A DNA stretch of 64,000 nt, from positions 71,980,914 to 72,044,913 of the forward strand of contig CP154956.1 of assembly GCA_039621445.1 (NCBI GenBank), given 5' to 3'. Under the pieces are notes generated by a model, which ran no database searches, was not told where the DNA came from, and saw only the letters and a program-made list of their open reading frames with translations. The position numbers and the translations under genes are program-made. Numbering within the stretch: the first letter of the stretch is position 1; every line of letters begins with the position of its first letter. Source of the stretch: Euglena gracilis. Taxonomy: Eukaryota > Euglenida > Euglenophyceae > Euglenales. This document shows, piece after piece, positions 10,336 through 20,371 of the stretch.

Positions 10336-10972
10336 GTGCGTAAAACGCAGCAGTTACCCGCCCGGGAGGCGCATAATAGCACGTAATTAACGGACGCGCC
10401 CCAAAAACGGCATGTTTTTCGGCCGTTTTTTCGGCCGAAAATCGGCCGCGCCGGCGCTCCAAAAACGATCGCTCTGCCCCGGCTAGAGTTCGGCGTTCCT
10501 TTCCCTGACCGTTGCGAGGGCGGGCGGGCGGACAGGCGCAATTTTGCCCGCGGCGGGCGTGCGTAAAATAGCAGCAATTACCGCCCGGGAGGCGCAAAAT
10601 AGCACGTAAGTTAACGGACGCCGCAAGAAACGGCATTTTCGGTCGGCCGTTTTTCGGCGAAATCGGCTGCGCCGGGGTCGCTCCAAAAACGAGCGCTCTG
10701 CCCCGGCTAGAGGTCGGCGATCCCTTTCCCTGATCGTTGCGAATGGCGGCGGGGCGGATAGAGGCGCAACTTTTTCCCGCGGCGGGCGTGCGTAAAACGC
10801 AAGCAGTTACCGCCCGGGAGGCGCAAAATAGCACGTTTAACCGGACGGCCGCAAAAATGGCGTTCATTTTTTCGGTCATTTTTTCGGCCGAAATCGGCTG
10901 CGCCCGGCGCTCCAAAAACGAGCGCTCTGCCCCTGCTAGAGGTCGTCGATCCTTTCCTGGATTCGAACAGGC
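10335..10972. repeat. Tandem array, about 225-230 bp unit, 2.8 copies
   Basis: Units begin near 10335, 10558 and 10789 with GTGCGTAAAACGC or close variants. Each contains CGCCCGGGAGGCGCAAAATA, a TTTTTCGGCC block, and CCCCGGCTAGAG. The third copy stops near 10970. The array replaces the end of the RNase H region. Long - strand frames through it are repeat-driven and not coding. Confidence 0.92.
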
Positions 10973-11376
10973 AAAATTGTGCAAGAATTTTGGAGGGAAA
11001 AACTCCATTTTGCACATGAATGTCAAAAAAATTAACTGCAGCAATAAGCTAAGTTCAAAGCCTCAGCCAGCCAGGGGAAACTGTGTCCCTGTAAGTGGAC
11101 AATCAAGTAATTTACTGTTACTTCAAAAAAGGGGGGGGCAGAAAGGACCCCTTCAATTTCATGATAAGGCCCTTTTTTCAAATGGTGCATGGAACACAAC
11201 ATAAACCTGCAAGTAAAGTGGGTCCCTTGAAAGGAATGCCTTGTTTGGTTTGCCATGCTGCGGCCACTGCTCCAGGACGTCCGCGGCCATAAAACTCCAA
11301 TTTCTTCTCAACTGCATTGCTCATTGAAGTCGACATTGAAATTTGATAATTGACTTTCGCACTCCCCCCCGAGGCA

Positions 11377-12005
11377 GACAGAGAGGGGAGGAAGGGACAC
11401 CGACGGCGAAGCACAAACACCAAGCGAGGTCATTGTGTGCGGCGGACGGGTGAGCCCACGCCGGTAGGTAGCCGGCGGGTAGTACCAAGTCGAGTATTCG
11501 CTCGAGTAGCTTGTCCGGTAAGGTGCTGGGCTCACACGCGGGATTTCGTGGGTTCGAGACCCAGTTCCCGCTGTGCGAGCCCTGATTGATCCCGCACGGG
11601 CAGAGGGCATACCGCGGGGATCGACCGGCGCGTGCAACTGCGCACAAGGACGAAGACACTGGTTGGCCGGAACTTGTGCGTGGTTCCCCGTTGAGGACGT
11701 TCCACGGCGAGTAGTAGGAGCTTCCACCCCGTGGCCGTCCAACGGCGGGTGGTGACAACCTACATACAATCATGCCTTGTTTGCGGCTGTTTGAATGTGA
11801 ATGTTCTTGGGTAGGTTAGGCTTTTCCCATTTAGTGCTGCGATTTTGCCGGAGTTGGCTGGCTCGTCGCTGCGGCATGGACGATTTCTAGGGGGAGACCC
11901 CTTCCTGGAGCGCCCCCCCGTTTTCTTTTCTGGGAGGGTAGGGTGGGCTCACTTGGTGTTTGTGCTTCGCTCTCGGTGTCACTTCCTCACCTCTCGGTCT
12001 GAATC
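11377..12005. repeat. Inverted repeat pair with tRNA-like segment between
   Basis: 11377-11455 (containing GAAGCACAAACACCAAG) is the reverse complement of about 11943-12000. Between the arms, 11500-11585 carries GGTTCGAGACC, a perfect Pol III B-box, with an A-box-like TAGCTTGTCCGG upstream. The anticodon stem does not pair, so this is at best a tRNA-derived relic such as a SINE head. Confidence 0.55.
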
Positions 12006-12097
12006 GGGGGAGTTCGAGACACCTCGGGCTCCGCACTTCCCCCAAGTGAGGTCGACTGTGCCTTATTTTGCCAGAGTTGGCTGTTATTAATCGCCCT

Positions 12098-12283
12098 ATG
12101 GCAGAAGGACTGGTGCAGTTTATTTCGGCGGCAGACCCTGGGGAGATACAATCGCTCTACAATGGTATTTTCTTATCAAAGGGAGCTGCCGTTGCCCTTT
12201 TTTCAAAGGCAGTGTCACAGCTTCGTGGCGAAGGCTCTTGGGGTGTGAAGCCTGAAGCAGAACCTGGGCGCAAATTTTTGTGA
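12098..12283 (+). CDS. Small hypothetical frame in 3' part of retroelement
   Basis: From ATG the frame reads MAEGLVQFISAADPGEIQSL and continues through SKGAAVALFSKAVSQL to a stop. The composition is protein-like, with two amphipathic helices. It stops before the hairpin at 12369-12668, after which another protein-like stretch follows. The two may be exons of one protein, with the hairpin in the intron. No family recognised. Confidence 0.4.
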   Translation: MAEGLVQFISAADPGEIQSLYNGIFLSKGAAVALFSKAVSQLRGEGSWGVKPEAEPGRKFL

Positions 12284-12368
12284 ATTAGGACTGAGCGCGC
12301 GCGCTGACATCAGGCGCCTGGCACATTTTTATGTCTTTTTCACAGGCAACCCTCATGAGACAATTGTG

Positions 12369-12668
12369 TAACCTGTCTGCCACTTCTGTTGGCGCAGGTT
12401 TTTTCCCCTTTCCCTTGCGCTTTGGGTACCAATTTTTCCTCTTCCTGGGCATGGCACCAACACCAATGTGTCCCCCCCCCCCTGTCGAGGAGTTTGGCAT
12501 CGAATTTACTGATATCTGTGGTGTAATTCTGCGATTGTTGCACGTTGCATTTCTCCATTTTCCCCTGCCATTGGCGTTGGTGCCATGCCCGGGAAGAGAA
12601 AAAATTGGTACCCAAAGCGCAAGGGAAATGGGAAAAAACCTGCGCCAACAGAAGTGGCGGACAGGTTA
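12369..12668. repeat. Long-armed hairpin (about 100-bp arms)
   Basis: 12369-12467 and 12569-12668 are near-perfect reverse complements, with GGTACCAATTTTT and CCTGCGCCAACAG as landmarks, separated by about 100 bases. The arms end beside TTACAGGTACTCC, which could hold splice signals. It could be a foldback element inside the retroelement. Confidence 0.88.
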
Positions 12669-12833
12669 CAGGTACTCCACCAATTGACTACGACACGGTG
12701 CGCGGTGGCAGTTGAACAACTCAGCGGAGAAGCGATGGTGGCTGCCTCGACCAAGCCCTACAACGAAGCGTGGCTCTTCTCGCTCGCCCTCGCGTGCGAG
12801 GTCGAGATGGGGTCGTCGTTTGAGCTGTCCTAA
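12669..12833 (+). CDS. Hypothetical C-terminal frame after the hairpin
   Basis: The frame reads VLHQLTTTRCAVAVEQLSGE, then KPYNEAWLFSLALACEVEMG, and ends FELS-stop at 12831-12833. The composition is protein-like, but no family was recognised. It may continue the frame at 12098-12283 by splicing across the hairpin. Confidence 0.35.
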   Translation, partial: QVLHQLTTTRCAVAVEQLSGEAMVAASTKPYNEAWLFSLALACEVEMGSSFELS

Positions 12834-12934
12834 AAGCAGGCCTCAGTGGTCTTCAAGCTTTGAACTCACTTGGGGGAATTGCGGAGCCCGAGATGTCTTC
12901 AAATGATATTCGTCTGGTTCGTGTTCTTTGGCAT

Positions 12935-13113
12935 ATTGAATTGATCTTGAATTCTTTTCTCGGTTCTTCTTCGTTCGTGAACTGTTTTCCTTTCTTCTGG
13001 GTGTCGAAGGGCAAGTTAGGAATCAGCCAACTCCGGCGAAAAGGGCATCAAGCAGGGAATCCCAACGCAGCGCACCAGAGCAATTACAACAAACCGCCGG
13101 CGAGCGAGGCATG
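12935..13113. repeat. Right inverted repeat of DIRS-like element
   Basis: Reverse complement of 7563-7743. It bounds the retroelement on the right, giving a total span of roughly 7.4-13.1 kb. Beyond it (13114-13420) no gene is seen. Confidence 0.85.
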
Positions 13114-13426
13114 GCAGTGTACGTCCAACCTTTTCCTCGCTTTCGCCCTTTGGTGCGTAAAAGATAAAAGTTGGAGTAACAGAAAAATTGAAAAGAATAA
13201 TATAAAAGTTGTTTGCCCTTTTCCCCAATTAAGAGGCAGAGCACAAGGCAGGGGACAAGCCCTATGGGCTACGACAAGGAAAAGTGCCAAGTGACTTGGC
13301 TGTCCTGTCAGGACTTCAAAATGAGAAAAATCAAACTTGAAAATCAAGTCTTGAATCAAAGACCAGAATGTAATAAAATAGAAAATAGAAAATACCACCT
13401 GTGGAGAGGAGAACCAGAATAAGGTT

Positions 13427-14130
13427 AAGGTATTCCTAACTCAGGCCGTTGGCCATCTGTAGGAATACCACCTAGCATAGTACTGTGTATGGGGCTCAGA
13501 GCTATATCTGGCCGTAGGCTTATACCTACATACACAGTACCATGGCCTTACGGCTGCCTGGTACACATCCCTCTCCCAGGGCTATGCCCGATTTCCCTAC
13601 TGGACCAGGCCAGTCGGAATGCCGGACACAGTCCTGGGGACGGGGACCTGTCACAGAGCCGTTTGCGGCTTTTGGTTCTCCTGTCACCAGGGGTCTGGGA
13701 AGGAAATTGCGAAATAATGAAAAAACGCGCAAAAGTGGTTAACCGCTTATGCGGTGCCTACTTATTGCGGCAAAGGGGTGGAAGTAGAAGAGCCCATTGG
13801 AAAATGGGGGCTGGAAGGTTTCCATTCCAGAAAGTCCCATCCACCCAGTTTGGGGTGTGTCTATGACACGCGAGGAGGTCTCATTCCATAATCGGAAAAG
13901 ATTGAAGGGTAGGGTGCGGAAGGATGGGGCACCTGGCCAGTCATATCTGACCAGGGAGAAAGACCTATTTACAAAACCAACTGCCGGCGACAGCGATATT
14001 TTGCCCAGGGGGGTAAAGGAGAGAGGAGTGTGGGGCTGGTCAAAAGACCTTAGTAGAAGTTTTGCTGTCTGGCAGTCTTATGTGGCCTTATAGCCGAAAA
14101 GTAACAAGTTGGGTGCTATTATTACGGTGT
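13427..14130. other. Region of short palindromes, no gene seen
   Basis: Small inverted repeats recur: GGTATTCCTAAC against TAGGAATACC (13428-13470), and TAGTACTGTGTATG against CATACACAGTACCA (13476-13545). More lie downstream (GGCCTATAGGCC near 14337, GCATATACCGC near 14164). They precede the 3' end of the - strand gene and may be regulatory or element-end structures. Confidence 0.5.
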
Positions 14131-14401
14131 GCGCGCTGTACGCTGTGTGTCTTCTTACTGGCGGCATATACCGCTGAGGGAAGGCTTCACAGCGCGGCGC
14201 GGACACGATGTTGTCGATGGGGTATCCCCAGAGGCATATACCTCGACAGACGGGCGATAGCCCTAAAGAGAGGGGGCCATATGCTAATAAAAAGATATAA
14301 TGGCAGATGTGCCTGGTATGGATACCGAATACAGGGCCTATAGGCCTGATGGAAAGGTCAGAACATGGTCCATGGACCTGTGGCCTGTAAGCCTGGGGTA
14401 T

Positions 14402-15545
14402 CTATGGCACAGATGGCCATTTCCTGGCAGTCGGTGGTCTGATCTCCCGAACGTAATCTCCTTCGGGAGTTTCCACTATCTCCAGTATCGGAGGTTCAAA
14501 ATTTACAAGTTGCCTTTCAGGCTCATCGACATCAAAATCGGGATATTCCCATTTTTGTGTATACCCATCGGGTAATTGTACTCCAAGCCTATTGGCTTCT
14601 CGATGAAGAAAATTCTGGAGGTTATCCCAGAAGAAAAGTAGCAACATTGCCGGCCAGATCCAAAAATTTAGGCGGGGGTGGTTGCATTGAACCTGTGGGG
14701 GTATCCCCGGATAAACGGCAGGATCTGCCTTGGTGTGCCAACCTGCGACTCGCGCTCGTATGGTGAATGGCCTTAAAACTTCTCTTACCCAATCGGTAAA
14801 TTCCATTTTGTAGGCCTCAGGGGGGTATTCAGGCAACAAAAATGTAAAATTTGGTCGGTTCGGCAGGCTTTGTGCCGAAAAAAGTGGGTATATCACCCTG
14901 TCCCAATCGGAGTCTTGAAAAATGTATGGCACTTTGGCCTTGCCTGCTGACTCGACTGCAAGTCGGACAGCTGCGCTGTCAAGATGAAAATCTTTGGCGA
15001 TTCCGCCTGTACGGTAGCTGTGTACAGCTTTGAATTTCTTGAACTGGTAAAAGTTGATTTGGGACTTATAGTCCTGCTTGAATTTGACCAGATGGTCTTC
15101 ATTTTCTGGTATGACTCTAGTCATACCGCCAGTGGCAGGTAACCAGAATTCTGCCTGTAGGCAGTTGATGCAACGGACAGGTATGTCCTTATCATAGTCG
15201 TTTTCCGTCCAGCGCAAATTGTCCATATTGGACCATGTCAGTAGGCAATCGCCACAAACCAATGCTGCGCAATTGCGCACATATACATCATGGTGGAAGC
15301 TTATGCTATCCGGATTGCGTGTGCAAATATGCACTGCGGGCATGTCGTTTCGTAGCCTATGGCATGCTGTACATAACCACAATAGTGGATCGTTGTCCTG
15401 GAAATCCAGGACGAAATTTCCTCCAAAATATTGGCTAATACCCTTGGAGATTTCGCATTCCAAAAACGCCAAGTGTGGCTGGTTGTGAAAATACCGGGTT
15501 GATCCCGGTGGAACAAGGGCTTGATCCACTTGTTCAGCCAGGGGT
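14402..15545 (-). CDS. Unknown two-module zinc-ribbon protein, C-terminal module (frame 3)
   Basis: About 375 codons. Cys/His pairs occur as LCTACH, HICTRN, LVCGDC and VRCINC, spaced like zinc-ribbon knuckles. They are followed by a helical region with DRVIYPLFSAQSLPNRPN and a Trp-rich hydrophobic stretch (NFWIWPAMLLLFFWDNLQNF). The protein ends in an acidic/Pro tail. It overlaps the preceding frame between about 15301 and 15545, where reading must move by one frame if the parts form one protein. The DRVIYPLF block and the preceding zinc pair resemble DRALFQPFF and RCSNC in the 16571-17489 module, suggesting internal duplication. No family recognised; a mobile-element protein is possible. Confidence 0.6.
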
Positions 15546-16570
15546 CACTGCTATTGCGGATCATATTGATCCTAGCCTGGCGAGTGTTGAGGGGGTCTAC
15601 TCTGGACAATACGTCCTCAGTCCAAAATGGCTCATTGGCCTCATGCGGGACATTTGACCGAATCGGTCTGATTGTGGGTTTGCGCTTAGCGCCTTCAGAG
15701 GTTGCAGCCACATAGCTGGCCATTGGTGTTGTGGGCCTATGGCCTGTGCCAGAGCCATCTCCACCAGAAGGTGGTGGCTCATCATCCCGCCGCCTTTCAG
15801 CGGGCTTGCAGCCTTCGGCTGCGGGTTTAGCCTTAGGCTTTTTATGTTTGCCATATCGGCGTACTTCCCTAGGATCTGCCGGAGGCAGTGGTCTTTCCGC
15901 CGTTGGCGGTTTCGGGGCTGCCGGTTTGGCAGGAGGTGGTTGCATTTCCGCCGTTGGCGGTGCTGGTGCGGCTGGTTTAGCTACTGGGACATCCAACTCC
16001 ATTGGAGTTGTAGCCGTAGCCTGTACGGCTGTTGAGCTGCTATCTGCAGCAGTAACCCTTTGGGTTTCGGGAGGGGAAGCGGCAGGTGAGCCGCGAGGGG
16101 TCAGCACTGCCGATACTGCCGACATCGCCGCAGTGAGACCCTGTAGCACACCACCTAAAACACCTGTAGGTATTGTTGGTGATGCGACAGGTTCTGTCGG
16201 GGTTGGTGCCGTTGGCACTGTAGGTAAGGAGAGGGGTGGTACCAGAGGTACCGGTGGCCGTTCGGCCTCAGATGTAGGAGATTCAGTCTCTGAGCTGACA
16301 TCTCCTTCAGGCGGAAGGGGTGTCCAAGAGCCTATTGGGACTGGTGGAAGGGCTGATTGCTGAGGTTCATCAGCACATATTTCCTCCAAGCCTTCCATGT
16401 GGTCGTCACCGCTCTCTCCATCACTCTCTTCACTGCCTTCCACCGTTTCTGGTGAAGCGGCAGGTGATGCCGTCCGTTCCGCTATAGCGGTAGGCACAGC
16501 TTCAGGTTGCGCAATCGCGCTGGTGGTGGGTGCCGCAATAGCGGGCGGGGGTGAAGAGGACAGAAGATTG
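15546..16570 (-). CDS. Unknown two-module protein, Pro/Ala-rich linker (frame 2)
   Basis: This frame is dominated by Pro, Ala, Thr, Ser and Glu (PPVPLVPPLSLPTVP and KPAAPKPPTAE repeats), followed by a basic patch RRYGKHKKPKAKP. It ends in a more globular stretch, EDVLSRVDPLNTRQARINMI. It looks like a disordered linker between two zinc modules, with a nuclear-localisation-like Lys cluster. Coding quality passes to other frames near both limits (about 16570 and 15545). The change could reflect decay, ribosomal frameshifting, very short introns or base-call error. Confidence 0.5.
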
Positions 16571-17489
16571 ACTCTCCTGAAATCCCTTCGGGGTAAATGG
16601 TTCTGCAGTAGCCGATAGGCTTGAACCTAGGTAACGCCGACCACGCCCGAAGACGGGTGGGGGTGTCTCACCGGGAGTACCCTGGGGAATTGGCGTTGCC
16701 GGTTGCGGCTGTGTTGAGGATTCCAATGGCGGAACCTCCGGAGCCGGTTGCGGCTTTGGGCGGGGTGCCTTTGGCACCTGTCTTTTCCGTAATCGGAAAA
16801 GATCCCATGGTTTTCTTTCTTCTTCAACCATCCTGTGGTTGAAGCGCAGGAGAGGTAGGGCCATGCCCAGTTCGTTCCGTCTGCCGCCTTGGAAAAACGG
16901 CTGGAACAGCGCTCTATCGAGCGTGTCGCCGAATCGGCGTTTGATATAATCGTCTATGCTTTCCTTCTCGAACCGTGGCCTGATGGGGACATAGTCCGGG
17001 GGAATTTCCCTATCGGGATTGAGATAATAATATATCTCCATGATCTGGCAGGTCCAAGCCCTGAACCAGAACTGCTGCAAATACAGCAGGAGTTGACGGT
17101 GGTTGCGTCGCCCGTTCGAGCTTTGGTGAACATCCTTTGGATTCCTGCAAAGGTGCAGGAGCATGATGCGCTTTGTCGCTGCCTGCGGGACATTGGCCTG
17201 TTGGCCTTCCTCGTCCTGGACTTCGGCCTGTGGTTGAGTACTGCGTACTCCGAATCCCCAGAAGTCCACTGCAAACTTTTCGTAGCAGTTAGAGCATCGG
17301 ACGATATACGTCTGGGGGAAGCGGAGGTCAATATCGACCACTTCAAAGTGATAGGCATATTGCCAGTGGTAGAAGACTTGCAGATTGCTGCAGAACATGT
17401 TTCCCGCCAATTTGGCGATATTTTCAGGTAGTGGGTAGAACTCCCACTCCAGGCCTTTTGGGCCTACACTGCGAATGCAGTCGAAAAGC
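16571..17489 (-). CDS. Unknown two-module zinc-ribbon protein, N-terminal module (frame 1)
   Basis: The frame is open from an in-frame TGA at 17494-17496, next to a possible acceptor TTTGACAG, and the first Met is at 17410. It reads LFDCIRSVGPKGLEWEFYPL, then YIVRCSNCYEKFAVDFWGFG with a Cys-x-x-Cys pair, then LLLYLQQFWFRAWTCQIMEI, then DTLDRALFQPFFQGG, then a Pro-rich tail. A second Cys-x-x-Cys partner is not obvious. Upstream exons may exist beyond 17490. It is separated from the HAT and WAPL genes and reads on the opposite strand. Function unknown. Confidence 0.55.
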
Positions 17490-17779
17490 TGTCAAAGGTG
17501 CAGTCCTCTCAAATTGCAACCTTGGCCCCAAGCCTCTCAAAATGCCGGAACCTGTTTCCGCCAGAATGGTGTTGAACCATTTCACACTCCCCTTGTTCTG
17601 GACGGCAGCGCAGGCAAGCGCGCCTCACCCCTCCCCTGCCTTCCTGGCTGCACAATCATCAGGCATTGCTAAACGATAAAGTGGAATAGCAGGGGTTCTC
17701 GTAAAATCAGTCGGCACGCCCGGGGCAAGCACCCACTACACACAGATCTGAAAAAAAGATTCTTTTTTAATGAGGTTCT

Positions 17780-18899
17780 CAATCCAGTCCCCTCCATAAG
17801 GGCAGCATCTCATAAACACAACTTTTGCACGGATAACCAACCAACACATAACTGCCTAACTCTTCCAGAAATTACAATCTCCGTTTGGCAATCTTGCCAA
17901 CTTAAAACTGAACATTTTTCACCGGTTGACCCACACCGAGAAACACACTGAAAGTGCAGAACTTCATAAAGCAGCCACCTCCAAGGATACCATCTTTCTT
18001 ATCCACACCCGACATGTGCATGCACAAAAAAAGCAGATTCACTTCTTTAAATCGTCAGCCATTTGCGTTATTGTAGTCAATATTCCACGCACCATGCTTT
18101 GTCTTCAATTGCAGGCGGTAATCCACACACAGGTTTCTTTTAGGCAGATATCTGCCTAAGTTAACCTCCCCTAAATAATAAACCCCCTGTTTGGGGTCCT
18201 TGAAGTCGGGGTCCAAGGGGTGGGTTGTGATTTGGGGGGGGGGGGTAATTTTTGGGCAAAAAATTTCAAAGTCAAAAATCAATCCCAAAACCCCCTCCAC
18301 AGGCTCCAATAGTCACCTTTTTTTGGCATTTTTGGGATTCTCTTGAAAAATGGTTGCTTCTTGAGTATATTTTCTGCACTAATTTTCATTATTTTTATGC
18401 TTTTTTGCAACATTTCTGCTGATTTTTTTCCTGTTTTTTTTTTCCTTTGCTTTCACAGCTGCCAGAGGGGAGTTATTGTTATTTGGGCGACCGAAGCGGT
18501 CCTCGGGCGGTGGGGGGTACCATTTGGGGGGTTTATTATTTAGGGGGGGGGTTAACGCTTGTCTCTCACAAAAGCCCCATTCTGTGACTCCTCTTGTCTC
18601 GTTTTAGGCGGATATCCGCGTGCAGTTGTAATATTTCTTCGTATCTCAAACGCCATGGATAACGTAAAGCCACACCCATTCAACATTTTTGAACACCCAT
18701 TTCCAATCGTTCTAATGCCCCCAAAACACAATCCATAGACAATCGGAAACGGTGATGGCGGCGTGATAACCGCGCAAAAAACCTTCAGAAAACATTTTTC
18801 CCAAAGCTGCCACTCACACCTCTGAATTTGAACCTTGGGCCCTTTTAGGGGAAACAGCCAACGGCAAAAGAAGCAGTTGGGCAATTAGCGCCGCCTAAG
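17780..18899. mobile_element. Rearranged CTTAGGCGG-type element fragment
   Basis: The right end, GGGCAATTAGCGCCGCCTAAG (18879-18899), matches the terminus of the 2.6-kb elements. 17785-17880 matches 32775-32880 in the same orientation, but 18060-18150 and 18590-18899 match the other half of the element in opposite orientation. The copy is therefore internally inverted or fused from two halves. TAGGCGG/CCGCCTA-type palindromes are present in decayed form. No left terminus was found. A 386-bp element is nested inside. Confidence 0.7.
18166..18551. mobile_element. Nested 386-bp MITE-like insertion
   Basis: Inverted ends read CTCCCCTAAATAATAAACCCC on the left, with its complement on the right. 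They are flanked by TTAAC on both sides (18161-18165, 18552-18556). Either a 5-bp TTAAC duplication or a TTAA duplication with an extra C fits; TTAA would point to a piggyBac-like origin. The interior has poly-G and AT-rich parts and no coding frame. It interrupts the older element fragment, so it is younger. Confidence 0.82.
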
Positions 18900-19138
18900 C
18901 CTGTCGTGCATCCTGACCCCCCTCATCCCGGACGTTCTCTTTGATCTCAGCGGGGCAGGAGCCCACTCTTGAGTCTCTCTGCAGGGTTCGGAATCGCCCT
19001 CCCCCTGTGAGCTGAGCGGAACACGGCTTCTGGATGGGTGCCCCCAAGGCAGGTGACCACCGTCAAGCCTACTTTCCCTTCCACACTGGGAGACGAACCC
19101 GTCCTACCAGTTAAGGGCCGGTGGACCCCTGTGGGCAG

Positions 19139-19233
19139 CTCCGCTCGAAGTTCTCCATCTTCCGGGCGCTGCCCAACGCATGGAAGTGTGGGGTGCTGTA
19201 CTTCGACGGCCATGGCATCCTTCCCAGAGAAGG
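19139..19233 (+). CDS. Unrecognised protein (gene C), exon
   Basis: After acceptor GTGGGCAG the frame reads LRSKFSIFRALPNAWKCG, then VLYFDGHGILPREG, and ends at donor GTGGGC. The mix of aromatic, Gly and charged residues is convincingly protein-like, but no family was identified. It lies between upstream sequence without a clear exon and a long CA/TG/GTGGG tract. Confidence 0.55.
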
Positions 19234-19258
19234 GTGGGCCGCCCGCACACACAGCACA

Positions 19259-19590
19259 AAACACACACACACACACACACACACACTCAGTCTGGCACAT
19301 GAGCCCAGGCACATCCAACCCCTCCAGCTGTGTTGTGTGTGTGTGTGTGTGTGTGTTGTGTGTGTGTTGTGCGTTGTGCGTTGTGCGTTGTGCGGTGTGT
19401 GTTGTGTGTGGTGTGTTGTGCGTTGTGCGTTGTGTGTTGTGTTGTGTTGTGTTGTGTTTTGTGGGTGGGTGGGTGGGTGGGTGGGTGGGTGGGTGGGTGG
19501 GTGGGGGGGTGGGGGGGTGGGTGGGTGGGTGGGTGGGTGGGTGGGTGGGTGGGTGTGGGTGTGTGCGTGTGTGTGTGTGTGTGTGTGGAA
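19259..19590. repeat. (CA)n, (TG)n and (GTGG)n simple-sequence block
   Basis: (CA)n at 19259-19285, TG/TTGTGTG at 19330-19457, then about 90 bases of GTGG/GTGGG repeats and more TG to 19588. It lies in the intron after the exon at 19139-19233. The GTGGG part has strong G-quadruplex potential on the + strand. Confidence 0.97.
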
Positions 19591-19759
19591 ACACACACAT
19601 CTCCCCTCCCCTGTCCACCAAATTGACCCGGCTTGTCCAACGACCCGATGCGATCAGGTGCGACCTTTTTGGGCCAAGGCCTGGGGCCGCCAAGAAACAT
19701 CCCCGTGCTGGGGCGTCGCCGGCTCCTCCCCGCCGCCCCGGCGCCACCCCGCCCTGCCC

Positions 19760-19896
19760 CTCCCCACGCTGAACATCGTGGGCACGCTGTTCAACCGCCG
19801 GGACCTCTTCGCGGGCCCCACCCTGCAGCTGGACCTCGACTGGGTGTACCGCCTGAGGCCGTTCCTCGACGAGGCGTTCTATGCTCTGGGAGGGAC
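19760..19896 (+). CDS. Unrecognised protein (gene C), exon
   Basis: The frame reads LNIVGTLFNRRDLFAGPT, then LQLDLDWVYRLRPFLDEAFY, ending at a strong donor GTGAGA (19897). The start is approximate. No AG lies just upstream of LNIVG; the internal CTGCAG at 19823-19828 is an alternative acceptor. It probably belongs with the exon at 19139. No family recognised. Confidence 0.5.
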
Positions 19897-20239
19897 GTGA
19901 GAGATTCTTGGGTGCTCTGAGGCCTGAAGGGTGGGATTTCCCTTTGAGGCGGGGGTGGGGCAGGGGGGGGGGAGTCCAGTGCAGAGAGAGTGAGCAAAGA
20001 CGGCCAGCACAATTGTGCCACACGGTAGCCACGAGGTCCTTTGAAGCGTGTCAGACCTTTTGGTTGCACTGGGGTTGGGAGCCAATTGTATCCGGGGCTG
20101 TCTCCTCTTGTCGATCTTTCCCAACGTTTTGGGGGGTCGTTTGCACACCAGCAATGGCCCCAATCACTCTCCTTCTAAATGCTGGACTGTTGGAAGTGCA
20201 AAGAAAGGGCAGTGCATTTGTGATGCCCCGGCCCAGCCG

Positions 20240-20371
20240 CCAACGGGTTGTCGGAGCGCTTCGGGATCGCGCCGTGCATCTTCGCATCGGCGGCGGTGCT
20301 CCAGGCGAAGCAGCGCAAGGATGGCGATGGCGACGACCCGACCTCGTCCCCGCCTCGCTTCCCTGGCACCG
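20240..20371 (+). CDS. Unrecognised protein (gene C), exon
   Basis: The frame reads LSERFGIAPCIFASAAVLQA and then KQRKDGDGDD, followed by a Pro/Ser stretch, ending at donor GTGAGG (20372). The hydrophobic helix followed by an acidic run is protein-like. The exact start is uncertain and phase with neighbours was not resolved. Confidence 0.45.

Noticed and set aside
8190-10343. A second 717-codon frame overlapping the reverse transcriptase.
   Set aside because: It is a shadow frame; RT motifs are only in the 8098 frame.
10335-10972. CRISPR-like array.
   Set aside because: Units are contiguous 225-230 base tandem copies without spacers, in a eukaryotic retroelement.
10190-11044. A 284-codon - strand frame.
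   Set aside because: It runs through the tandem array and repeats with the same period, so it is repeat-driven.
11500-11585. A tRNA gene suggested by a perfect B-box GGTTCGAGACC.
   Set aside because: The anticodon stem does not pair and no seven-base acceptor stem closes the molecule; only a tRNA-derived relic is tenable.
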